A stretch of DNA of 64,000 nucleotides, taken from Martensiomyces pterosporus. Taxonomy: Eukaryota; Kickxellomycota; Kickxellomycetes; Kickxellales; Kickxellaceae. The notes under the pieces are model-generated. The model did not search any database. It worked only from the letters and a program-made list of their open reading frames with translations, and was not told where the DNA came from. Made by a program: the position numbers and the translations under genes. Shown here piece after piece: positions 43,418-55,600 of this stretch (position 1 is its first letter; every line of letters starts with the position of its first letter). The stretch is taken from positions 4,972-68,971 of the forward strand of contig MU603959.1 of NCBI GenBank assembly GCA_025201845.1. The letters are read 5' to 3'.

Positions 43418-46400
43418 TCAGCAGTGTGGCTGAGCGTTGGATTCATTGGCAGCTCTTGAAGGCTGCTTGCCAGATTCGCCGGCTCCTGCAGACGATGATT
43501 GCTGTTGCAGGGCCGGTGTGTTGAACAGCTGCAGCTCCTGGAGGAACGGGGTCATGGGGTTGAACAGCAGGGGGTCCAGCTCAGAGATACCCGCCTCTCC
43601 GCCTACCTGCAGAGATGCGGCTGCTGATGACTGCGAGAAGGCCGAGGTCGAGAATGTGGGCACGCCGGGTGCCGTGAACAGGTCCCCGCTACTGGCAATT
43701 GGGATTGACCCGCGCCTGCTCTGTAAGCGGTCCTGGCTGACGATGTCGAGCTGTGCGTGCTGTGCGCGCTGAGCAGCCGCACCAGGCAGCAGCATGTTCG
43801 GCTGGGCAGGACCTGGGGCTGGGGCTAGCAATGGGTCGTTGCCAAGACCACTCGACATAATGCCCGAGGTGGCGGCGTTAATTTGGCCCAGTCTGCCGCC
43901 TGCAAAGCCTCCCCGGCTTCCCTGGAGCGAGTAGGTCTGCAGACCCTCGGCAAACTGTAGTGCCTGTTCAGCCGACAACTGGGACAAGAATGCGTTCAAT
44001 GTGTTCATTGAGTCCTGCGCAGTGTCTGGGGTGAACATGAAGCTAGGCGTCCTGTTCGGGTTTCTTGGCATTGTGGAGTTAGGTACGCTAAGTTGCTGAT
44101 GCTGATGCTGATGCTGATGTTGTTGTTGCTGCTGCTGCTGGTGGCTGCCATCCAACACTTGGAGTCTGCTTTGTTGCTGCGCTATCTGGAGCATGCTTGC
44201 ATGCGCGTTGGTGTCGGCCATTCCCCCAGCACCAGGAACAGCGTACGGTTTGAGCAGCGTAGAGATTGGCTCAGCCTGCTGCTGTTGCTGCTGCTGCTGC
44301 TGAGCGTGGTTCTGCATTCCCATCTGGACAGGCATCTGGACAGGCAGCTGCATATGCATCTGCATCTGCATTGGCAGAGGTATGTTTGTGCTCAGCGACA
44401 GGGAGATATCGCCAGCAGGCTCGCTGGATGGCGCTTTTCCGGCCTGTGCTTGGGCCTGTGTCTGCTGCTGCTGCTGCTTTGCCTGGCTAGGTGGCAAAAC
44501 AGGCGTTGACTGGCGTGTGCGCTCCCATGCCTTGACCATGTTGCTAAGCACCAGGTGGTACTTGGAGGACACCGCCCAGTACCTCGAGAGCTCATCGCGC
44601 AGAGCACAGTCCAGGGACAAAATGGCTGACCTGGCCTCCTCCTGCGCCTGCGGTGTGCTCCCAGCGATCATAAAGTGGATAAGCAGCGTCCCTGCCTGGA
44701 ACAAAGCCCACGGCAGCAGCGCATTCGTCTTTGCTGACGGCAGCGAGCATATGTGGTGTGCAATCTCAACCACCTCCATGGCAGCCACACGACACCGCTC
44801 AAGCGACCGAATCGCCAAATTCGTCGACACGTCAAGCTGGCCGGGCAAGTCGCGCAAAAGACCCATGTTCTCGCGGTTGAGCATAATGACGGCGCCGTAG
44901 TATATGGCGTGCATGCAAGACACGAGCACTGCCAGCTCTGGCTCCGTGTCGATGCACTTGGCCTCCGAATACGAGAGATGCGGGGGCAGCTCCTCTTTCC
45001 AGTGCAAGAGCGCTGCATCCAGCGCTGCATACGCGCTGCTGGGGCGGTCAGAGACACCAGTGCTGCCGCTGCTTTTGGCGCCGTTGATATGCTGCGCGAC
45101 CTGGCCGACCACAGCCATCAGCTTGATGAAGTGGCCCAGAGCACCAAGCTCCCCTGCCTTGCCGTCCCATCCGCTGCCGCTGCCAGCAGCCGGCGTGCCA
45201 TTTCTGGTGCCCGCTGCATCATCGCTGGCACTGCTGCTCCTGCTACTGCCCGCGCTCCCTATATTTAGCCTTGTGTCCGCATCGCTGCCAACAGGAGCAG
45301 TAGAGCTAGTAGAGCCAGTATTGGCAGTAGCTCCAGCGACAGAGGCGGAAACGTTGCTGATACTGCTGCTGCTCTTGGCATTGGGGCCGCTCGAGGCACT
45401 GCAGACTGCCATGCTGTTGGCGCTGGCGGTGCTCGCACTGTGGCTGCAGGCCACCGACATGCTCGGGTTTTTGGGAGGCAAGAGGCTGGCTGGCTTGAAG
45501 AACTCGAGCACAGAGACAGGGGGCGCAGAATCGGGGGCTTGCCAGTCCTCGTCGCGCAGCGGGAGGAGAACGGCAATGTCGTCGTCGTTGATGCCCAGTG
45601 CCTTGCCACCACCGATTGCCGTGTACCGATCAAGCAGAAAGGCACCCCAGAATGCGCGTCTGCAGGCCTCCGAGTGAACAATGTCCCTCGAGCTCTCCAT
45701 TGGGCCGGCGCGGATCTTTATGTCGTGGTGGTGGTACCCCATCGCAATAGCCAGGCGAAATCCCATTGCTACATGTCAGAGAAAGGGCGCTTGTGCAAGA
45801 GGCGCGTTAGCTTTTGGGGTTCATGTGGTTTTTCACGCATCGTTTGGCGGGCGTGCAGCGCGGTGCAGCAGCAGCAGCATGGCAAGCGCTTGCAAGGCTG
45901 AGAGGCAGAGCCAATATTGGCTGGCGCGTCGCCACATTTTTGGGATGTCACTTTTCTGTTGGCTAGCGGGAGGGGCCAAAACCGGAAAGGCATGGCCCAA
46001 AACGAAAGAGATTGTGGATTGATTGATAAATGGAAGCCACAGCAGCAAGCGCTTCATCAGGTGGTGTGGGCTGCCGCTATGTGCACGCTGAATACCGCCA
46101 TCATCAAATCACAATGCACAAGTGCAAATTGTGGATCGATTCTGTGCGTGAATAAGTGTGGGCGGAATGGCATTTAGCAATGAGCCGTCGCTGTATTGTT
46201 GGGCAATGCAACAGAGCGGAGTAAAGAGGGAGGCGGGAACAAAGGCAAGGAAGGAGTGTGAGCTGCTGGAGGCAGAAGAACCCGCTGCAGAATGCTATTC
46301 CTGCAGCCTGGAACCTTGTTGTGGTCAACAAACCTGGCGCTGCCTGTAGCAAAACACAGTGTAGCTAGCGCATTGTGCACAGAAATATGCGTGGGCTGTA

Positions 46401-49321
46401 CTCTCCTTCTAAATAAGTGCAAGGAGGGACAGCCGTAAACAAACGGGGAACAATTGGAGGTAGCAGACATAGCAGGAGCAAGAGCAAAAGCGAGAACAAG
46501 AACACGAACAAGATGGGCCGCGGTGTATGGAAAAGGGTGTGTGAGAGCGCCAAAAATAACACATAATTAGCCTCCTGTGTTCCACACACGCACCAAGACA
46601 AAGCATGCAATAGATTGCACTCCTCTGTCCAGCACTTGCTGAAAGAGAAGAAAGCCAAATTGAGCAGCGCTCATGTGGTTTGGGATGAATGCGGACGATT
46701 AGCGGCTGGACAATGGATGCTGCAGAATAAGGCACAGCTGCTGACTATCCTTGAGATATGAAGGTATGCAAGGGTGCAAAAACAAGGCAGAGCACAAGTG
46801 CTTTTTTTGTCGATACTTACACAGATAGACCCAGGCTCTGTGCAGGCTTCCGTGGCGGTATTCGCACAGCGTCATGATCAGCGCTGTCTGCACGACGTCG
46901 AGGCTCGGCTTGAAGCAGGCGTCGTGGAACTGCTCGCGGACCTTTTGCGCGTACGTCTCGTAGATGGCTTTGCGCTCATCCTCGATGCGGTTCAGAAAGA
47001 CCGACGCTGCAGCACACATGGCACAGACAAGCAAAGGCGATGCGCGGTTTGCCGTGTACAGCCTGTAGAACTCTGCTCGCGAGATGATGGGCAGCTGGTG
47101 GTAGACGTACTCAAAGAAGATGTTGATCAAGTGGTCGTCCATGGAGCGATCGCCCGACGGGCTGGTGGGCAGAGGCGATGGCATGTCCAGCGGAGTCGCT
47201 CCTGCCGCATTTGCGCTCCCCAAGACTGCAGATGACGCTGAGCGCTCTTGCTTGGCTGCGTTGTGTGGTGTGCCGGCAGGCGATGAGCCATGGCTGCTGC
47301 CGTGGTCGTCGTTGGACCCAGGCTCGTCGTCCGCCATTGTGATTCCCGCCATGCCAGACGACCGGCCGCATGCTGTATCCGCCCAGACGCTCGAGATGAT
47401 GTCGCGTATCTGCTTGCGCAAGTCGCGGAGCTGGGTTGTGGCTCGCACATCGGCCGCGCCAGACTCTGCAAGAGCTGTAATCGGCGTATGGCTTGCGCTC
47501 TTTCCCAGTGCATTGGCTGATTTTGGTGTGCCTGACAGCGCTGTGTTGATAGGAGGTGGCTGTGAAAGATGAGCGGGCTGCTGCTGCTGCTGAAGTTGCT
47601 GTGGTCCATGGGGAGGTACTCCGGCAATAACAGACGCATACGCCGACGAAAGATCCTGGGCAAGCATGGTTGGGTCAAAGTTGGAGGGAATGGACGCTGG
47701 CTGGGCCTTTCCTTGCGACGCAGCCATGGCCGAGCCTGAAGGGCCGCCGCTGTCGTAGGGGCCAAACCCATGGACAAAGCTGGAGCCCGACGGCGTGCGG
47801 TGGCTTTGTGGGTTGCCTGGGATGCCAAGCGAGGCGGGGTTGCGCGTGTTGCCGCTGCTGCTGCTCTGGCCGCCCCCATACCCGCCATTTCTGCTGCTTG
47901 GCCCGGGCTGCGCGCCCAGCGGGGTTTGCCGCTGTGGAGTGAATGGCTGGAAATGGAAGCTATTTATCGGAAGCATGAAGTGCGTGCTCATATCGTATGC
48001 CTGTTTTGCGGGGTCATACATGGCCTCCTCCATCGGATCCTGGCCAAAGCCGGGATCGCGTTTTAGGTGGAGAGACGCAGGGCCGCTGCTGAGGAAGCTG
48101 GGGCCCAGCGGGTTGATCTGCAGCTGCGTTGATGGCGGGGGCATTGGCTGTGGCGGAGGCGGGATGTTGTGAGGGTTGTGGTGATGGTGGTGCTGCTGCT
48201 GGTTGATTTGGAAGGTTGGCTGCTGGTGCTGGAACTGCGCTGGGTGCTGCTGGTGGTGGGCCAGCGCGCTGCCTGGCATGAGGTGGCCAGCAAGCGACAT
48301 GGCCTGCGTCTGCATCGGGCGGTCGTATGGGCCAGCGGCGGCAAACGGAGGAATGGCTGGTATGCGCATACCGTTGCGGCCACGCTTTCTTATCGAGGGC
48401 AAGTATGTGCACGGAATGCTTCCCTTGGCGCAGTTCTTGCATGACGGCCGGATACCGTCACACTTGATTTTCTTTTTCCTACCAAGCATGGCGCCGGGAA
48501 CAGCGAGCAAAAGAACAAGCGCAGAAAGCGGGCATCAATGAAACAAGAGCACTGTGTGGGTTGGGAATGAGGGCTACTGCTGCATGAGATGGGGTAACGA
48601 GCGTTGGTGCTGGTGCTTGTGCTTGTGCTAGCGTTGGCGGGGAGATGCTGGAGGAGCACAATGCACTGGCAGACAAAAACAAAACCAGCAAGTACAGGCC
48701 ATGTGCAAGCACACGCACTCCTCCCTTTTCTTCCCCACCGTGTCTGCGCGTTTAGTCCATCCACCGCACCCATTCATACACCATTCAACCCGCCCACCCT
48801 GCTATGCTGGCCCTGCTTAATGTGTAATTTATGCATGGCAGGAAGCATTATATAAAGAGCTGGAAAAGTGGGGAAGGCTGGTTGTGTGGGTGTGGGTGGA
48901 TGGATGAATGGAGCGTCAGCAGCACAAAGAAACAAATAAATGCGAGTCAGAAAGGCGAAGAGGCAAGCGTCGAGACGATTTGGGCTGCATCGGGGGGGCT
49001 GTGATGTCAGCAGCTTGGACGCAATAACAGCATATTAAGAAAGGTCCTTTGTACGGCTAGCAATTCTGTCGACAAGAGAATGTTTTTTTTCATACAGCAT
49101 TATACCTACCTGCAATGCTGGCACGCCTGTGTGAGTCGCTTCTTTTTCTTTTCTGGCGGCAGAGTGCCCGCTGGAGGAGGAGGACCTGCTCCGTCTCCGT
49201 GAGGCTGCCTTGGCTGCTGTCCTGCACCGCTGCTGCTCTCGTTGTTGCTGCCACTGCCGCCGCCAGCTGCTGAAATGGAAAGAGATGATGAGGTATGTGG
49301 TACGCCGCCAGAGTAATGCAT
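43418..49321 (-). CDS. Zn2Cys6 transcription factor with fungal-specific TF domain (1406 aa, three exons)
   Basis: Exons 49110-49321, 46821-48478 and 43418-45768 join in phase 2 and phase 1 to 1406 residues. The first splice restores the zinc cluster Cys67-x2-Cys70-x6-Cys77-x6-Cys84-x2-Cys87-x6-Cys94 (QHCRKKKIKCDG). The second joins HRAWVYL-S-MGFRLAIAMGYHHH, the core of the fungal-specific domain, so the halves at 43.4-45.8 and 46.8-48.5 kb are one gene. Introns: 631 bases (GTAGGT...TAG) and 1052 bases (GTAAGT...TAG), the latter long for this window. The C-terminus has Gln and His runs (activation-like). The first exon has the alternative start context of an internal AG near 49270; exact start is uncertain. 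Nuclear regulator of unknown targets, paralogous to the gene at 51915. Confidence 0.82.
45769..46820 (-). other. unusually long intron (1052 bases) in a regulator gene
   Basis: Donor GTAAGT, acceptor ACATGTAG. No open frame inside extends the protein. The domain reads continuously across the join. Confidence 0.7.
48479..49109 (-). other. intron inside the zinc cluster of the 43418-49321 gene
   Basis: Donor GTAGGT after TGCAG, acceptor TTGGTAG, phase 2 inside the Arg codon after the second Cys. 631 bases. Confidence 0.75.
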
Positions 49322-49384
49322 CGTTGCTATGCGGACATGTAGACCCAGTGTCTGTGTGCAGTTGTTGCGATGCGCGGGTGTGTT

Positions 49385-49419
49385 GCGTGTGTGTGTGTGC
49401 GTACGTGTGCGTGCGTGTG
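49385..49419. repeat. GT/CGTGT-rich microsatellite
   Basis: Run of GTGTGTGTGC, GTACGTGTGC and GTGCGTGTGG units. Low-complexity alternating purine-pyrimidine DNA. Confidence 0.8.
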
Positions 49420-50820
49420 GAAGAGCCGAGCAAATGAAAGGAGCAGGGGAGAGGCAGAGAGAAGCGGTGTGTCTGCGCTAATATGCGTGCAGTGTAGACA
49501 CGCAAGTGTAGATATATAAGATATAGCGATTGAGACCGAGCGATAGAGTAGCGGACAGTGTGGAGGGTATCAGGAGGGGAAAGCGAAGCAGAAATATGTG
49601 TGTATGCGCTGTGTGTCCAGAGTCGGAGCCTAAAAGGGCTGCTGCACCGCCAGCTACGGAGGCTTGCTGGGTGTGCAGTGGCTGCCTTATGCGACTATTG
49701 GCCGTTGCGTGCTGAAAGAGAGAAAAAAAGGCCCACGCACAAGTATTTTGCGTATCAGAGTTTAAGCGCCGTCTGGTGTACACGAGGACAGATGGGTGCG
49801 CAGGCAGGCGGGCACGCAGGGTTTGCAAAATAGAACAGGAGCTATGTATGCCTGGATTAGCAGTGCTGCACAAGCCAACAGATAAACTGGTAGGATAGTG
49901 TTCAACAGAAAAGCGCACAGGGTAACAGGGTATGATTTTTCCTTTTTCCTGAAATAACGAGTCGTGTGTAGGCGTGAGTTTGGCTGCTAATGGATACGGC
50001 AATTAAATGGCAAGAGGAGAGAAGCGAAGAAAGAAAGAAGGCAGGGGCGCTGGCTTGGTAGTAAGCGTTTTGAACAGGAGTGGAGAGAGGAAGCACACCA
50101 TCTGCTTTATTCGCCTTGCGCGCTTGGTTGATAAATGAAATACTCCAGGCAGTGTGCTGCTGTTGCCAGGAATAATGCTAATGAGTAAGGGGACAGTGGC
50201 GCTAGCTGCTTTTCTGTGAGCAGGCGCCTCATTTTTGCACTGAACGCCAGATTCGAACGAAAAAGAAATCCCTTGCTCCAAACGTTGCTTGCTGTCTCCC
50301 AGCCCAAGCCAACCCACCCCCATGTAAGCCCACCCCCCTGCATCGCTGCTTGACCCACCCCCTCTTCTCTGCCTCGCGCATAATAGGACAGATGCAAGAC
50401 AGCTTGCAACAGCACATTGCTGCTGCCTCGCTTGCCTTCTGCTGCCTCTCGCTGCTACTGCTACTGTGCGGATAGCTGTGCAGGAAATAATTGCTGCCAT
50501 TGACTAGTGAGCCCACCAATTTCGCATCCTACTGCCCGTGTCTCTCCCTCTCGCTTCCCTGGACACATTCGCCCGAAGCCGCCGCCGCCTATTCCTCGCC
50601 TGCCTCTCGCTCTGGCAGCTGGGATATCCGCCGCACCAGGGCTCCTACATTTACCTTTGCAGGCTACGCATGCCTGGTTTTGCAGCCAAGCGTGGTGCTG
50701 GTGCTGCTGATTCCGATCGCTGAAAGCACATTGGTCTTCCATCGGGGGCTAAATGGTGGTCACTCATTTACTTGTCGCTGCTGCCAGACATATGGCGACG
50801 CACGCTGCTAAAGCGTGCAT

Positions 50821-50868
50821 GTAATCCTCTACCAAGTAAATGATGTAATCCCCTACCAAGCAAATGCT
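50821..50868. repeat. tandem 24-base repeat, two copies
   Basis: Two near-identical 24-mers, GTAATCCTCTACCAAGTAAA TGAT-type and GTAATCCCCTACCAAGCAAA TGCT-type, back to back with three mismatches. Possibly a doubled regulatory element. Confidence 0.75.
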
Positions 50869-51914
50869 ATGTAGCAGCCAATGTGGCACACGATGTGCTC
50901 GCCGGCACGTAACAAGAGCATCTGGCGTTGTTTTGCCAAGCAAGCTAGCTCGTGTGGCAGCCATAGGCTCTCCTGGGCTCTCCTGGGCTCTCCTTAAACG
51001 GCGTTTCTTTGGCAACCACACTCCTTGAACCTTTTTTCTGACTCCGGGCTGCTTCGGCATGTCTCAGTACTGCTGCCGCCATCCATCTCCAGCTCCTACC
51101 AAACCTCGAATGAAAACACACATGCTTGTCTCTTTGACTTTGAGCGCATGCAGTGTTTTGCCGCCGATGCCGGTATTTTCTCTCTCTGAAAGCCTCTAGC
51201 AGAAATCTCTTTGCATAGACTGGCGAGAAATACGCCAGGAAAGCAATTGGCGAGTAAGAGCTCGTCATTTTCAATTCCCGCAATAGCAAGGCCAGCATGA
51301 CTCTCCCAGCGCCTTACCGTTCGCGCGCGCTGACTAATGGCTGAGCCATGCTGGCGATGCAAGTATGTGCTTGTGTGTACCCTGTATCCCGTGCATTTTC
51401 TGCCAGCGATGGGTGCGGCATTCATCAGAGCCTCTCTGGCAGGGCGGAGGGAACGGAAAGCGGAGCAGCTCACAAGAACCACCAAAAAACCGATGCCGTC
51501 GAGGCGATTGCCATAGCACGAGCCCATCCAGCCAAACAGGCAAGCAAGAGCAGCCATCGCCAGCCATTAATCGTCGATCCCACACACCGCTGCTCCCGCG
51601 CTTTTGAGGAGGGCGCGAGATCGCGGGTTGGCTGGCGTATGCGTGTGTGTGACTGGGCACTTGCGCTTTGCTCCAGCCGCCCATACCGCCTCCGCCCACT
51701 TCTCCTTCGCTTCGCCTTCTTATTCCGCCCATTTTCACGCACTCTAAATAAAGCGAGCGCTACGCAGCCCAGCCAGCCATCCTTTTTGCTCATATCGCTG
51801 CACCACACCCTATCTTGTCTTTGCCGCCGCCTGGCTCTGCTGTTATTACTACTGCTGACTACTGCCTTTCTGTCTCCCCCAGTCAACTGCCTATAATTGC
51901 AATAAGCAAGGAAA

Positions 51915-52058
51915 ATGCTCCAGGCCGGCAGCTGTTCCAAGGCTTCGCCAGAGAGCCCTGCCACAATGGACGTTGCTTATGCTGAAAGCGTGAACGGCCA
52001 GGATGAAAACGACATGGACAACAACGATATCGACAACGATATCGACAACGATATCGAT

Positions 52059-52093
<35 letters not shown>

Positions 52094-52601
52094 GCAGGAC
52101 AACGAGCAGGACAACGACAACGACGACCAGGAAGATGGCGAGCAGAACAAACAGCCGCGTCTGATGCGGGCCTGCGACAACTGTCGGTACGTCACATAGC
52201 CACTGCCAGCACAGAATGCCCGTCTCCTCTTGATTCTTGTACCACCACCAAACGCTGTGCCCGTGTACACGCGCACATGTGCGCACATACCTGGGTGAGC
52301 ACGGCAGATAATCTGAGCACTCCTCTGCACCACTTGTGTTGCTGTGTTCCTATTTTTTAGGCGTAAAAAGGTAAAGTGCGACGGCGCAAAGCCCTCATGC
52401 TCCCACTGCACACGCATGAAGCTTGCCTGCCACTACAGCCCTCTTGTTCGAAAGAAGCGCGTCCGTCGCAGCATCATCGAAAAGCTCGAAGAGCGCTTGG
52501 AGTCGATGGAGCAGATGCTCCAGCCCTTGGTTGAGCGCCTGTCGCCAAACGATCCCGTGGTTGGCGCTGCTAGTGGCGCCTTTGGCTTTGCCCCTGGTTC
52601 T

Positions 52602-52638
<37 letters not shown>

Positions 52639-55600
52639 CCAGTCTTGCTCAGCAGATATACATCCCGCAGCCTGGCGCTCAGGGCATCCCGCGCGAGACG
52701 ACCGCCTACTTGAGCACCCAGTTTTCTCAGACCCCGTCTGCCGGGCCCCCAATGCCCCCGGCACACGTCATCGAGGAGCTCATGGAGATTGGCATCACTC
52801 GTATGACGCCTGCAGCTCCTCCGGTCTCCTGGGCCAAGCTGCTTAGACGATTCCACAGCGGCCAACTCCCCCAGTTTGTCATCTGCGCGATGATTGCCCT
52901 GGCTGCCCGCTTCAGCAGCCGCCCAGAGTTCAGCTGCACGCCCAGGTACAATGCAGGCCGCGAGTATGCCAAGCGCGCGGCCGAGCTCATCTCCGGCCTC
53001 GTTGACAGGCCCGATCCCGACGTCGTTTACTGCCTCGTTATGCTCTCGCTCTACGAGTGGGGCTGTGGTCGCGGCGAGTCCGCCTGGACATACACAGGCA
53101 AGTATCACCTCCCTCTGCTTTCATAACTGCGTCTGTTCCCCCATCCCCACCTGACTTGATTGCCAGCGCAACACGTCACATGCTGGCGCACTCACCCTCT
53201 GCGTAGTGTGCTGCTGCGTGTTGTGCGGTATTGGGCGCGGTGCTGTTCGCCAGCTGCCCTCCGCTGCTTTGTCCAGCGATTCTTGGCGCGCTCTGGGAAA
53301 AGAGCGCACGGGCATCTCTGCTTGTGTTCTCCACAGCGCGGATGCGCACTGCGTTCTGGTCCTTGTGTGTGGTGTGGTTTTGCTTCTTGCCCCTGTGTCC
53401 CGCTCAGCCGCTCGATTTGCGCTATTTGATCACCGCCTGCCGCCCCTTGTCCAATTGCACGCAGCGATTAGCCACTGCTTGCGTCCCTTGCTCGTTGGCG
53501 GCATGCGCTTTCTGCCTTGGTCGATTTGCCCATGAAAGTGAACACGAAAATCAGCGCTAAAAACGAAAACCCCGCTGTGTGGTGCAAGCTGCGGCCTGCG
53601 ATTTGCAGCCATGCAATGCTCTCTGCACTGCCCGTCACTTGCTGATAATAAACAAAGCGTAGGTATGGCCACGCGACTGGCACAGCGATGCCGCCTGCAT
53701 CTTGTCGACGAAGAGGACTTTAACGAGAATGCGGATGGGCAGCTGCACACATGGGCCAACACGGAGTGGAAGCGTCGTCTTTGGTGGCATGTGTACTGTG
53801 GTGACCGCATATCCGTGATTGTTGCCTCGCGCCCTGCCACTGTCCACGACGACGACTGCGTTGTCAACCTCCCAACACACGACAACGACTGGATCATGGG
53901 AACAGTCCCGGACGAAGGCTCGGGGCCTACCGCTGTGGTTGGCTGCGACGGGAAGGTCAGCTCCCAAAAGATGTTCAGCAACGGAATCCCTGACAACTGG
54001 TGGCTGATCATTGAGCTCTACCGCATTTCGAGCCGCATCTCCGAGTTTGTCAATCGCAGGCGGCGGCCTGTGCGCGCTGGCGAGACCCCCCGCCGCGCAA
54101 TGTTTGAGATCCTTGACAACGACCTCGAGGCGCTCCACAGGCGCTTCATTCCCTGGATGGAGTTCCCGCCTCGCACAGAGTGGCTGCTCAGTGGCTATGC
54201 CAACCTGGGCGACGGACCAAACGGCATGAGCAACATCTGCACCATCTACTTCAACCTGCACCTGATGTACTATGCAGCAAAGATCATTCTCTACCGCTCC
54301 GAGCTCCCCTTCTACTCCCACGAGTCCATCAGCTCAGAGCAGATCAGCCACGCCAAGGCTGTGTGCGTCGAGGCTGCGCACAGGCAGGCCGAGGTCATTC
54401 GCTGGGCTCTTGAGAGCGTTCCTGTGGAGGACTGGGACCCAAAGGTCGGCGTCTGGTCTCTGCAGGGCGCGTCTATCCACGTCAACGCCGCCCTGAGCGA
54501 AGACAACGCCATCGCAGAGCAGTCCAGGCGTGACCTCGAGGTCCACCTGAAGCTCCACGTCGCATCGGACCAGTACTACCACTTCAACATGGCCATGATC
54601 ACAATACTGCATCACGTGTTTAATCTACGCAAGAAGCAGCGCCTTGCAGCCAGCGGCGGAAGCAGCGACGAAGCAGAGGAGCCCATGGGTGACGAAGTAA
54701 TCACAATTGAGCACAAGAACGACGCGGACCCCTGGATCGTTCCACGCTGCAGCTCCTACCTTGGCTTTACGTACAACTACAGCAAGCTGCGCGGCATACT
54801 CAACGACGCACTGAAGCAGACCACATACAGCCCGCCCGAGGCACTCCTGCTCGAGGGAGAGTACAACAGCACACCTGCTTTTCAGAACGCACGGCCTGGC
54901 AGCCATGGAATTTCGCTGATGAACCCGCTCGCCTCCTCGCCGAGCAACACTGTCCCTGGCTCAGTGATCGGCACTGATATGCACCACGGCAGCCGCAGCA
55001 TGTCAGTGGACACGTCGGCTAGCTCGCAGAACTTCAAGTTCGACTGGAGCGGTGGGCTGTGGAGCCTCGGTTCCTCTGGCAAGCCGCTCGATCCGCTGTC
55101 CGCTCCCAACTCAGCTAGCGCCTTTGGCGGGCCTGGAGGAGGGGGGCTGCAGATACCGCCCGGCATCTCTGCTGCACTCAGCAACGAAAGTAGCTTTGCT
55201 GCATCGCAAGGCGCCCCTGATGCTGTGGGTGATGCCAGCAATGGCGCTCCGCGCTCAGTCAAGCGGCCGTCATCTGGCATGGCATCAGGCGGTGCAGCAG
55301 GCAACAGCGCCGCCGCTGGCACTGCCAGCAGCAACCCCAGTGCTCAGGATGCAGGCAGGCAGAGTGCTGGCAAGGGTTCTGCGAAGAGCAAGAGCAGCCG
55401 TGGCCGGAAAAGCTCTGCTGGCAACGTACTGCCGACTTCAGTGCCCAGCACCTCTGTGCCACAGCAGCCACCCGGATCACAGCAGCTTGAGCACCTCCAG
55501 CGCCTTGAGGAGCTGCGTGCCCGTGTCGTGCTGCTCCAGCAGCTGAGTGGAAACAGCGCTCAATCCGCCAGCACGGCCCCCGGAGCTGGAGAGCTTGGAG

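Larger units (their letters stand above)
49322..51914. promoter_or_regulatory. 2.6-kb divergent intergenic region between paralogous regulators
   Basis: It lies between the start codons of two divergent zinc-cluster genes. No credible gene is seen; many short frames overlap on both strands. It contains a GT-rich tract (49385-49419), a tandem 24-mer (50821-50868), a triple CTCTCCTGGG unit (50966-50994), and near 51744 an ACTCTAAATAAAGCG possible TATA-like site. The length suggests a complex promoter region or one holding a non-coding RNA; the sequence does not decide. Confidence 0.45.

Noticed and set aside
43418..48510. Two separate genes, at 43418-45766 and 46699-48510
   Set aside because: Each has only half of the fungal-specific domain. 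A GTAAGT...TAG intron joins them in frame, and the zinc cluster needs a third exon, so they are one gene.
49322..51914. Small genes among the many short frames in the divergent region
   Set aside because: Frames overlap on both strands with no consistent composition, motif or splice logic.
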